Shown one piece after another: positions 8,046 to 14,994 of a stretch of DNA of 45,444 bases. The notes under the pieces were generated by a model that was not told the DNA's origin, ran no database searches, and was given only the letters and a program-made list of their open reading frames with translations. The position numbers and the translations under genes were made by a program. Source of the stretch: JAVBUP01 sp031555175 (lineage in GTDB: Bacteria; Bacillota_I; Bacilli_A; Erysipelotrichales; Coprobacillaceae). Numbering within the stretch: position 1 is the stretch's first letter; each line of letters opens with the position of its first letter. The stretch lies in the NCBI GenBank assembly GCA_031555175.1, contig JAVBUP010000011.1, forward strand, positions 1-45,444, read 5' to 3'.

Positions 8046-9251
8046 ATGGAGAATAAAAATATAAGAATATGGTCATTACCATTCATTTTATCTATGCTTA
8101 TAGGCGGCTTAACTTTTGGAAGTTTTTTCTTAGCTGAGCCAAATATTGCAGGATATTCAATTCATCTAGGAACAGATTTAGTGCAAGCAGGAACAATAGC
8201 TGGATTGTTAGCTTTTGCTGCCTTAGGATTTAGACCATTTTGTGGAATTATAGCAAGTCGCATTAATGCAAAAATATTATTATCGATCACTACAACAATT
8301 ATGGCAGTTGGGGTATTTGGGTATGCTTTCTCAACGAATATCAAATTATTAATATTATTTCGATGTATAGAGGCAATAGGATTCTCTCTAAACTCAACAA
8401 TTGGCGTTTCTTTTGCCGCCTCATTTATTCCAAGAGATAAAATAAACGAGGGCTTAGGTTATTATGGAATGTGTTCAATGATTTTCTCTACATTAGCTCC
8501 TTCTCTTGGATTAACTATTACGAAAGTGTTTGGATTTAAAAACATGTTTATTATAACAGCATCACTCTTATGTGTTTGTTCAGTAATTGCAATGTTTATT
8601 CCATCCAATGAACCAATCTTTAAAGAAAAAAATGAAAAGAAGAAGCTTAATATTAATAACTTCATCTCTATTAAAGTCCTACCTATCGCTTTATTTACTG
8701 CTATTCTATCAATTGGTAATGGAATTGTAACTTCCTATTTAGCGTTATTAGGAGAGGTAAGACAGATTGCTGGAATTAGCATATATTTTACGATTACTGC
8801 TTTGATTATGTTATCGACAAGAACTCTAATTGGAAAGCTAGCTGATAAAGGCAAGAATAATATAATTATTTTTATCGGTATGATCAGCGATGCAGTTGGT
8901 TTATTCTTAATCGGTATAGCTACTACCTTAACTCATATTTTCCCCGCTGCTATTTTTAAAGCACTGGGTCAAGGTGCATCTGGTTCAACATTACAAGTTA
9001 AAGCAATTAGTAAATTACCTAAAGAGCAAAGTAGCATCGCTTCTTCAACCTATTATATTGGTGCTGATATTGGGCAAGGATTTGGACCAATTTTCGCTGG
9101 ACTTATTGTCAGTTCATATGGAACATCAAGTACTAGTTATGCAACGATGTTTAGTATTATATCAACGCTAGTTTTAATGGGAGCTTTTGGCTTTTATATC
9201 TATAGTAAATACGAAAGCAAAGAAAAAACTTTCACTAAACCTAAACAATAA
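8046..9251 (+). CDS. MFS multidrug/export-type transporter
   Basis: This 401-residue protein is mostly hydrophobic with about 12 predicted membrane segments and a charged central loop (EKNEKKKLN, near residue 200). GLGYYGMCSMI and LADKGKNN correspond to conserved MFS loop regions. It is clearly paralogous to the MFS protein encoded at 22535-23722: both begin MENK..IWS.PFI and share GxGYYG and ADKGK. The substrate is not predictable from sequence. It sits beside the radical SAM peptide cluster and shares an operator-like 11-mer with it, so it is the best candidate exporter for that system, although general drug efflux is equally possible. GGGG lies nine bases before the ATG. Confidence 0.85.
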   Translation: MENKNIRIWSLPFILSMLIGGLTFGSFFLAEPNIAGYSIHLGTDLVQAGTIAGLLAFAALGFRPFCGIIASRINAKILLSITTTIMAVGVFGYAFSTNIKLLILFRCIEAIGFSLNSTIGVSFAASFIPRDKINEGLGYYGMCSMIFSTLAPSLGLTITKVFGFKNMFIITASLLCVCSVIAMFIPSNEPIFKEKNEKKKLNINNFISIKVLPIALFTAILSIGNGIVTSYLALLGEVRQIAGISIYFTITALIMLSTRTLIGKLADKGKNNIIIFIGMISDAVGLFLIGIATTLTHIFPAAIFKALGQGASGSTLQVKAISKLPKEQSSIASSTYYIGADIGQGFGPIFAGLIVSSYGTSSTSYATMFSIISTLVLMGAFGFYIYSKYESKEKTFTKPKQ

Positions 9252-9267
9252 CGAACTACCCATTAAA

Positions 9268-9300
9268 AAAGCTGATCAGATTCTATAATTGATCAGCTTT
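9268..9300. terminator. Bidirectional terminator between MFS and HxlR genes
   Basis: A perfect 11-base inverted repeat AAAGCTGATCA / TGATCAGCTTT with A- and T-rich flanks lies between two convergent genes that end at 9251 and 9308. Confidence 0.8.
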
Positions 9301-9307
9301 CATATTT

Positions 9308-9634
9308 CTACATTAGTTTTTTTTTATAATCTTTTCCCCATCGTTCCATTGTTTCAATAACATCACGCATTGATTCTCCGGTCTCACTTAAATGATACTC
9401 AACACGAGGTGGCACTTCAGGATAAGCCGTGCGAATGACGATACCATCATCTACCATTGATTTAAGAGTTTCAGCCAATACCTTCTGAGAAATATCAGGG
9501 AGTGATTTTCTAAATTCATTATATCTTTTTGTCCCTGTAAGTAAATCTCTTAAAATTAATAACTTCCATTTGCTTCCAATTATTTGAACTGTAGTTGCTA
9601 CTGGGCACTCAGGTAAATTCTCTTTCTTAATCAT
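9308..9634 (-). CDS. HxlR-family winged-helix regulator (first copy)
   Basis: A 108-residue HxlR protein. The N terminus has the family cysteine in PECPVATTVQIIGSKWKLLI (C10), then the recognition region ISQKVLAETLKSMVDDGIV and the wing PEVPPRVEYHLSETG. In the characterised relatives YodB, HypR and CatR, the equivalent cysteine senses quinones, diamide or other electrophiles. It is divergent from the peptide/radical SAM operon, and the 125-base gap contains an operator-like AGTGCCTACTT. GGAGGGAG lies six bases before the ATG. It is a close paralogue of the regulator at 18016. Likely role: redox-sensitive repressor of the peptide operon and probably of itself and the MFS gene. Confidence 0.9.
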   Translation of the reverse strand: MIKKENLPECPVATTVQIIGSKWKLLILRDLLTGTKRYNEFRKSLPDISQKVLAETLKSMVDDGIVIRTAYPEVPPRVEYHLSETGESMRDVIETMERWGKDYKKKLM

Positions 9635-9681
9635 TATATTCTCCCTCCAATTCTAACTTTTTTGTTAGTTAATGATAAAAT

Positions 9682-9692
9682 AGTGCCTACTT
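9682..9692 (+). promoter_or_regulatory. HxlR-type operator candidate (AGTGCCTACTT)
   Basis: It differs by one base from the site at 7979-7989 and again ends two bases into the -35, exactly 21 bases before the -10 of the downstream gene. A second inverted repeat, CTAAC-TTTTTT-GTTAG (9653-9668), lies nearer the HxlR start. Confidence 0.55.
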
Positions 9693-9719
9693 ACATTAAG
9701 CATTATTACTTGTTATTAT
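9691..9719 (+). promoter_or_regulatory. Promoter of the peptide/radical SAM operon
   Basis: TTACAT (9691-9696) and TATTAT (9714-9719) are 17 bases apart, about 40 bases before the peptide start codon. The -35 overlaps the operator candidate. Confidence 0.6.
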
Positions 9720-9759
9720 AAGTATGCATGAAAGAAAATGCAAGAGGAGGTGAACAATT

Positions 9760-9927
9760 ATGAATTGGACAGCAGACAATAATTATATGTCTTTCACATC
9801 AGCAAATAAAGCATTCGCTTCAAGTTGTGGGAGTGCCTGTGGAGCTGGTGAAGAAGAAAAACCAGAAGAGAAAACTGAGGAAACATCTTCTGCTTGTGGA
9901 TCAGCTTGTGGAGTTGGAGATAAGTAA
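9760..9927 (+). CDS. ACGX-type peptide, substrate of radical SAM enzyme
   Basis: This 55-residue open frame has a strong AGGAGGT site eight bases before its ATG. The first 20 residues (MNWTADNNYMSFTSANKAFA) look like a leader. Two cysteine blocks follow, SCGSACGA (22-29) and ACGSACGV (45-52), separated by a Glu/Lys-rich spacer (31-42). The only cysteines are C23, C27, C46 and C50, all in CGSACG units. From memory this matches the 'ACGX repeat' peptides that occur next to a dedicated radical SAM/SPASM protein. Inference: the enzyme at 10007 modifies the Cys-Gly-Ser-Ala units. There is no signal peptide. The final product and its function are unknown. Confidence 0.85.
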   Translation: MNWTADNNYMSFTSANKAFASSCGSACGAGEEEKPEEKTEETSSACGSACGVGDK

Positions 9928-9935
9928 AAACATTA

Positions 9936-9958
9936 TTGTTAAGTGAAATTCTTAGCAA
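9936..9958 (+). promoter_or_regulatory. Stem-loop between peptide and radical SAM genes
   Basis: TTGTTAAG (9936-9943) pairs with CTTAGCAA (9951-9958), with one G-U pair and a seven-base loop. No T-run follows, so it is not a classic terminator. It could protect the peptide part of the transcript or reduce read-through, giving more peptide than enzyme. Confidence 0.45.
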
Positions 9959-10006
9959 CTCTAGTAATAGCCTAGGAAATGATGTTATAAAGAGAGGATG
10001 AGTGTT

Positions 10007-11044
10007 ATGAGAGATTATTTCAGTTATCAATGGCATATTACTGATTATTGTGATCAAAGGTGCAAACATTGTTATATTTTTGCTGAAGATAAGGATATCA
10101 AGTTATTGGAAACTAGTTTTGAGGAAATTGAAAAAACATTAGCTTCTATAGAGGAAATGTGTGATAAGATGAACAAACAGCCTTATATCTATTTAACGGG
10201 TGGAGATCCAATTCTTCATACCCGTTTTTGGCAAGTCATGGAGCTATTTAAAAGTCACAACATCGCTTTTGGAATCTTAGGAAATCCATTTCATCTAACC
10301 AATGAAATATGTCTAAAACTAGCAAGTTATGGTTGCAAAAAATATCAACTATCACTGGATGGATTAAGAGAAACACATGATTATTTCAGAAAACCTGGTT
10401 CTTTTGACATTACCCTTGAAAAGATTAAGTGTCTTCGTAATGCTGGTATTAAAGTAGCAATCATGGCGACAGTATCTGGTACGAATATTAAAGAAATTCC
10501 TGATTTAATTGATCTAGTTGTAGCAAACAATGTAGATATTTTTGCCTTTGCTAGATACTGCCCAACGAGTTTAGAAAAAAGCACTCACATAACACCTTTA
10601 GAATATAGAGATTTATTAGACACATGTTGGCACAAATTTGAAGAGTATAAAGATTGTTATACTTCGTTTAACCTCAAAGATCATTTATGGAAGTTATATT
10701 TGTATGAGCAGGGGTTTATGAAAATGGATGATAATCTTGATAAAAATACGATTTATGATGGATGCCATTGTGGTAGTCACCATATGACAATTTTACCTGA
10801 TGGTAAAATCTATGCTTGTCGTAGAATGGAAAGTAAAGTAGGAAATATCAAAGAGAATTCATTATACAATGCTTTTCATAGTAAAGAATATGATAAATAT
10901 CGTCAATATGAGAAATTTGAAAAATGTAGTAAGTGTGAATTATTAAGATTTTGTCGAGGATGTCCAGCAGTAACTTATGGTACAAGCCATAATATGTACG
11001 CTCCTGATCCTCAGTGTTGGAAAGAAATAATGGAGGATAACTAA
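10007..11044 (+). CDS. Radical SAM/SPASM peptide-modifying enzyme (ACGX type)
   Basis: The 345-residue protein begins with the SAM cluster motif CDQRCKHC (C15, C19, C22). YLTGGDPILH is the GGD-type SAM-binding element, and LSLDG is a further barrel motif. The C-terminal SPASM region has cysteines near 253, 255, 271, 307, 310, 316, 319 and 337, including ILPDGKIYACRR and KCSKCELLRFCRGCPA, enough for two auxiliary 4Fe-4S clusters. SPASM enzymes commonly cross-link or epimerise ribosomal peptides. The substrate is most likely the small peptide encoded 80 bases upstream. I choose the ATG at 10007: AGAGAGG ends nine bases before it but abuts the alternative ATG at 9998. Its stop overlaps the nitroreductase start (TAATG). 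Confidence 0.92.
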   Translation: MRDYFSYQWHITDYCDQRCKHCYIFAEDKDIKLLETSFEEIEKTLASIEEMCDKMNKQPYIYLTGGDPILHTRFWQVMELFKSHNIAFGILGNPFHLTNEICLKLASYGCKKYQLSLDGLRETHDYFRKPGSFDITLEKIKCLRNAGIKVAIMATVSGTNIKEIPDLIDLVVANNVDIFAFARYCPTSLEKSTHITPLEYRDLLDTCWHKFEEYKDCYTSFNLKDHLWKLYLYEQGFMKMDDNLDKNTIYDGCHCGSHHMTILPDGKIYACRRMESKVGNIKENSLYNAFHSKEYDKYRQYEKFEKCSKCELLRFCRGCPAVTYGTSHNMYAPDPQCWKEIMEDN

Positions 11045-11613
11045 TGAATGCACAAGAATTATTAGCAATTATGAAGGAACGACGTTCTTATCGTCAGTTC
11101 GATCAAAAACAAATAACAGAGGAACAGTTAAATATGATTTTGGAAGCTGGCTTATATGCTCCTAACGCTGGTGGGCGCCAGTCCTCGCAGTTTCTCGTTA
11201 CCCAAGATAAAGAAGTAAGCGAAACTTTAGGGCGGATTGCACGAGGAGAAGCAAAAATTGCTGCTGGAAGATATGTGAATAAAGCGCAACCTAGCATCAT
11301 AGATAATCCAGAGATTAAAAGTGCACTATATGGAGCACCTACTGTAATTACATTATTTGCACCAAGCAATTTCATGTTTAGCGAAGCGGACTGTGTTGCG
11401 GCCGGTCAAAACATGTTACTTATGGTTCATGCTTTAGGACTAGGAGGGTGTATGATTTCTCAAGCTCAAAAAGCTTTCTCAACAGAATACGGTCAAAAAT
11501 TATTAAGAGAAAAAGGAATTACTGAAGATCAAACAGCTTTCTATCATATTATAGTCGGTTATCCTAAAGGAGAGACTTACGTAAAAGAGAGAAAAAAAAG
11601 AATTTATAAGTAG
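11044..11613 (+). CDS. Nitroreductase-family FMN protein of the peptide cluster
   Basis: This 189-residue protein has the nitroreductase fold: the FMN-phosphate-binding start KERRSYRQFD, then LYAPNAGGRQSSQFLV, and the late stretch LMVHALGLGGCMISQA. It probably binds FMN as a homodimer and uses NAD(P)H. The gene starts inside the stop of the radical SAM gene and uses a GGAGG within that gene, so expression is coupled. The partner role may be to oxidise or reduce the modified peptide (flavin-dependent dehydrogenation is known in other RiPP pathways), or to supply electrons. This is inference; many such proteins are simple quinone or nitro reductases. Confidence 0.88.
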   Translation: MNAQELLAIMKERRSYRQFDQKQITEEQLNMILEAGLYAPNAGGRQSSQFLVTQDKEVSETLGRIARGEAKIAAGRYVNKAQPSIIDNPEIKSALYGAPTVITLFAPSNFMFSEADCVAAGQNMLLMVHALGLGGCMISQAQKAFSTEYGQKLLREKGITEDQTAFYHIIVGYPKGETYVKERKKRIYK

Positions 11614-11647
11614 TCTTTATCAATATAGACATAAAGGAGAAATGAAG

Positions 11648-12184
11648 ATGAGTTTTAAAGAAATTAAGTATGAAGAATTAAATATTAATCCAATGACTTT
11701 AATTGGAGAAAGCTGGTGGTTAATTACTGCCGGAAATAATGATAGTGGGTATAACACGATGACAGCGTCATGGGGAAATTTAGGCTCTCTATGGGAAAGA
11801 CCTGGAAGAAAAGCGCATGCTGGTTTACCTACAGCTACCGTTTATTTAAGGCCACAGCGATATACAAAAGAATTTATGGATAATAATGATACCTTTACAT
11901 TAACGATAATGGATCCAAGCTTCAAAAGAGCATTAGGCTATTTGGGGTCACATTCCGGGAGAAATGAAGATAAGATTGTAAATGCTGGGCTTACTCCCAT
12001 ATTTGAAGATAAATATACATACTTCAACGAAGCAAAACTAGTATTTGTGTGCAAAAAAATATATCATGCCCCTATTATTGAAGAAGGGTTTGTCGATACA
12101 TCAATTATTAGTAGTAACTACCCAAATAAGGATTTCCATGAGATGTATATAGGAGAAATTATTAAAGTTTTAGTTGCAGATTAA
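11648..12184 (+). CDS. Flavin reductase-like (FMN-binding split-barrel) protein
   Basis: The protein matches flavin reductase-like domains: GESWWLITAGNND, YNTMTASWGNLGSLWERP, TATVYLRPQRYTKEFMDNN and FTLTIMD, ending FHEMYIGEIIKVLV. These proteins bind FMN and supply reduced flavin or serve as small redox proteins. It is the last gene of the peptide operon, followed at once by a terminator. I choose ATG 11648 because AAGGAG is eight bases before it; the ATG at 11642 is only two bases from the site. It is a distant relative of the protein at 18471, which also sits beside an HxlR regulator. Confidence 0.82.
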   Translation: MSFKEIKYEELNINPMTLIGESWWLITAGNNDSGYNTMTASWGNLGSLWERPGRKAHAGLPTATVYLRPQRYTKEFMDNNDTFTLTIMDPSFKRALGYLGSHSGRNEDKIVNAGLTPIFEDKYTYFNEAKLVFVCKKIYHAPIIEEGFVDTSIISSNYPNKDFHEMYIGEIIKVLVAD

Positions 12185-12196
12185 GAAGAGATAGTT

Positions 12197-12225
12197 AAAA
12201 CCACTTTATTGTAAAGTGGTTTTTT
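12197..12225 (+). terminator. Terminator of the peptide/radical SAM operon
   Basis: Stem AACCACTTTA / TAAAGTGGTT with a three-base loop and a run of seven T. The stem begins with the same AACCACTT as the terminator of the second flavin reductase gene at 19051. Confidence 0.9.
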
Positions 12226-12248
12226 GATATTGTACTACATAGTTTTAG

Positions 12249-13637
12249 CTAGTTAATAACTCTATATGACTGCCAAGCAGTCCCTTTTAATCTCTTTCTA
12301 TACACAACAGCCCTAAATACCCAATCTAAACACATTGCTAACATAAGCCCAATGGCCGCTAAATTGCAGTATACTCCAAGTACTATTGTCAAGCCAACAC
12401 GTACTACAACCATAGCAATTGTCCCAATCACCATTGTATATTTGGCATCTCCAGCAGCACGTAACCCATTTGGGATAACAAATGCATCAGACCATATTCC
12501 CACCATAAACACATTGTGAATTGCTACTAGAATAAAGACTATTACCACTCCCTCTTCTGGCAATGAATATAGTTTAATAATTAATGGCATTAACGCCATA
12601 ACAATTACATCCAAAATAAACGAGAATAATATAGAGATTCTAATTATCTTTTTTATATAGTAGACAGCTTGCTCATATTGATTAGCACCAATACATTGGC
12701 CAACAACGGTGATAGTAGCTAATGATGTTCCTAAACCAACAGTTGCGCACAAACCAATAATACTAGTACCAATCCCATTGGCTGCTATTTGGATTGTTCC
12801 AAACGTAGAAATTATACTAGTTAAAACTATTTTTGATATTTGGAAAATTCCGTTCTCTACCCCATTTGGTACAGCTACTTTGAGCATATTACGAATAATT
12901 TCTTTATTAAAAGAAAAGATTCTTTTAATTTCTAAGTGAATTTCATTTTTATTGTCAAAAGCTAAATATAAGAAAAGGATCGCTGCTACTCCTCGCGCAA
13001 TCAAGGCAGCCATTGATACACCAAACACTCCAGCTTGTAGAACAAATATCCAAATTATGTTTCCCAATATATTTAAGCCATTCATTAACAACGCAATATT
13101 CATTACTGTCTTTGATTTACCAGTTGCTCTAAACAATGCGCTACAAGCATTATATATCGCTAAAAATGGATAAGATACCGCTGAGAATTTGAAATATGTA
13201 ATACTAGCGTTCATTACATCTGGATCAACACTTTTATAAACTATTTTAAGGATTGGTTCGGCAAATACAAAACCAATAATCATAAATATAATTCCTGACA
13301 GTGTCGTAATCATAGTTAACTGGCTAGCAGCATTGCGACCACTTTCAATATTTTTATTACCTACATATTGAGCTACGACAACTGCCCCCCCTGTGGTTAA
13401 GGCTCCAAATACCAAAATGAATAATGCATTAATCATTTCAACAAGTGATACACCTGATACCGCTGAAACTCCTGCTTGAGTTATCATCATAATATTAATC
13501 ATTGCCATCAACATTGTAATTCCTTGTTCAATAACTAATGGAATGATTATTGCCTTTAATTGCGCATTTGAAAAGAGCTTATCTTTATCACTTATATTAT
13601 TTTTAGGCTCTATAAACCTTAACATCATAGCCTTCAT
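12249..13637 (-). CDS. MATE-family efflux transporter
   Basis: A 462-residue, about 12-segment membrane protein with MATE hallmarks: the two-halved structure, GALTTGGAVVVAQYVGNKN in the first half, and the matching GLGTSLATITVVGQCIGANQ in the second. MATE proteins expel drugs or metabolites using Na+ or H+ gradients. I choose ATG 13637, six bases after AGAGGG; an upstream GTG at 13658 would include that site. The promoter is of the MerR-activated type, with a 19-base spacer and palindrome, shared with the MFS gene at 22535. This implies induction by a drug-, metal- or electrophile-sensing MerR protein encoded elsewhere. Confidence 0.9.
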   Translation of the reverse strand: MKAMMLRFIEPKNNISDKDKLFSNAQLKAIIIPLVIEQGITMLMAMINIMMITQAGVSAVSGVSLVEMINALFILVFGALTTGGAVVVAQYVGNKNIESGRNAASQLTMITTLSGIIFMIIGFVFAEPILKIVYKSVDPDVMNASITYFKFSAVSYPFLAIYNACSALFRATGKSKTVMNIALLMNGLNILGNIIWIFVLQAGVFGVSMAALIARGVAAILFLYLAFDNKNEIHLEIKRIFSFNKEIIRNMLKVAVPNGVENGIFQISKIVLTSIISTFGTIQIAANGIGTSIIGLCATVGLGTSLATITVVGQCIGANQYEQAVYYIKKIIRISILFSFILDVIVMALMPLIIKLYSLPEEGVVIVFILVAIHNVFMVGIWSDAFVIPNGLRAAGDAKYTMVIGTIAMVVVRVGLTIVLGVYCNLAAIGLMLAMCLDWVFRAVVYRKRLKGTAWQSYRVIN

Positions 13638-13663
13638 ATTTATCCCTCTATTCGACACTTTAT

Positions 13664-13694
13664 ATAATACACTATAGAGTTAGCTCTTGGTCAA
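13664..13694 (-). promoter_or_regulatory. MerR-type promoter of the MATE gene
   Basis: On the minus strand TTGACC (complement of 13689-13694) and TATTAT (complement of 13664-13669) are separated by 19 bases, longer than the optimum of 17. The spacer holds the near-palindrome AGAGCTAACTCT (13676-13687). MerR regulators bind such sites and untwist the overlong spacer to activate transcription. The arrangement matches the promoter at 23743-23773. Confidence 0.75.
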
Positions 13695-13790
13695 GTAATT
13701 ATGTTATTTTCAAAACTAGAAAAAATACTCTACCTTAAAAGCTACTTCACTTAGCTTCCCATACACTGATATGAGACCAGTTTTTTTATA

Positions 13791-13818
13791 CAAAAGCTTC
13801 TAGAAGACTCTAGAAGCT
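13791..13818 (-). terminator. Terminator of the Mn-riboswitch operon
   Basis: A perfect 10-base inverted repeat AGCTTCTAGA / TCTAGAAGCT with a four-base loop, followed on the minus strand by TTTT. It lies 40 bases after the AI-2E-family gene. Confidence 0.75.
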
Positions 13819-13858
13819 AGTTATTATTTCGAAATTTACTATCATAATTACATTAAAT

Positions 13859-14989
13859 TTAATCAGTGGTTTTTTTCATATCCTTATTAATTCTCAGCTT
13901 CAACAACTTATAAATAATTGCAAATACTGGAACTCCTAATAGCATTCCTAACACGCCACCAAAGCCACCACCAATGATAACTGCTACAAACACCCATATT
14001 CCAGGCAACCCAATTGAATTTCCAACTATCTTCGGATAGATTAAATCTCCTTCTAGTTGTTGTAATACAAAGATAAATACTATAAATAAAATAGCTTTGA
14101 TAGGATCAACCATTAAGATTAGTAACACTCCAACAATACCACCAAACCAAGCACCAAAGATTGGAATTAGTGCTGTTGTTCCTACAAATATTCCAATTGT
14201 GGTTGCATATGGGAAGCGGAAAATCCACATCCCAATTGTACAAAGAACTCCAAGAACTATTGCTTCTAAGAATTGCCCAACAATAAAGCTTTGAAACGAC
14301 TCATTAGCAACTGTAAAAACGACATCCATCTTACCAATTATTTTTTTATTAAGGAATGTCTGTTGCAATCTTTTAACTTGATAGATTAAGTGGTTTTTAT
14401 CCAGAAGAATGTATATTGAAAATACTATTGCTACAAAGATATTAAATACTCCTGTTACAAAGGACATAATAACACCAACTGATGAAGTTATAATACCACT
14501 TGCCCCATTTTCCATAAAATCAGCGATAGAACTCATAATCGAATCCCAATTCAATTCTAACTCTACAATATAATCCGAAACAAATGGAACATTGTTGCCA
14601 TTTTCAACTATCCATTTCTCTACTTTTTCCATGTAGTCTGGCAACATAGTAACTATCTGCGTAACAGCCGTTGATACTTGTGGCAGCACAATATATATAA
14701 TCAAAGCAACCACTAAAATAATTACTGCATACGAACATAATAGGCTGCCTATTTTACGCGACTTATCAATCCATATATTTTTAGTTGTGGGAAAGTATAT
14801 TTTTTCAATCCTGACATAAATGATATTTATGACATATGCGATTGCAAATCCTATTATAAGAGGAAGTAATACTGACCAAGTAAGTTTAATAATTGCTAGT
14901 GCAATATCCAAGTTTTGTATGACTAATACTAAGGCCGCTATAAGTAAGATACTTCTTGTAATCAATCTCTGGATTGCTTTTTCATTCAT
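13859..14989 (-). CDS. AI-2E-family transporter (UPF0118/YtvI-like)
   Basis: A 376-residue protein of about eight membrane segments with the family layout: two N-terminal hairpins, a large outside region (about 90-150), and a C-terminal block. The C-terminal block has GIFVGTTALIPIFGAWFGG, then VFVLQQLEGDLIYPKIVGNS and LPGIWVFVAVIIGGGFGG. Family members include exporters of small molecules and Na+/H+ antiporters; AI-2 export is shown for only a few. It follows the P-type ATPase with its AAGGAGGT inside the end of that gene, so it shares the manganese riboswitch. A role in cation homeostasis is therefore worth considering here. Confidence 0.85.
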   Translation of the reverse strand: MNEKAIQRLITRSILLIAALVLVIQNLDIALAIIKLTWSVLLPLIIGFAIAYVINIIYVRIEKIYFPTTKNIWIDKSRKIGSLLCSYAVIILVVALIIYIVLPQVSTAVTQIVTMLPDYMEKVEKWIVENGNNVPFVSDYIVELELNWDSIMSSIADFMENGASGIITSSVGVIMSFVTGVFNIFVAIVFSIYILLDKNHLIYQVKRLQQTFLNKKIIGKMDVVFTVANESFQSFIVGQFLEAIVLGVLCTIGMWIFRFPYATTIGIFVGTTALIPIFGAWFGGIVGVLLILMVDPIKAILFIVFIFVLQQLEGDLIYPKIVGNSIGLPGIWVFVAVIIGGGFGGVLGMLLGVPVFAIIYKLLKLRINKDMKKTTD

Positions 14990-14994
14990 TATAA

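Noticed and set aside
8046..9251. Lincosamide or macrolide resistance MFS gene
   Set aside because: Nothing in the sequence identifies a particular drug; the protein is a general MFS with a paralogue in the same window.
9998..10006. Upstream ATG of the radical SAM gene
   Set aside because: The AGAGAGG site would touch this ATG; the ATG at 10007 has proper spacing.
9794..10069. 91-codon minus-strand open frame
   Set aside because: It covers the reverse strand of the peptide gene and the radical SAM start; no binding site and composition of a shadow frame.
13859..14989. Autoinducer-2 exporter involved in quorum sensing
   Set aside because: The family name is historical; no luxS or lsr genes are present and the gene is under a metal riboswitch.
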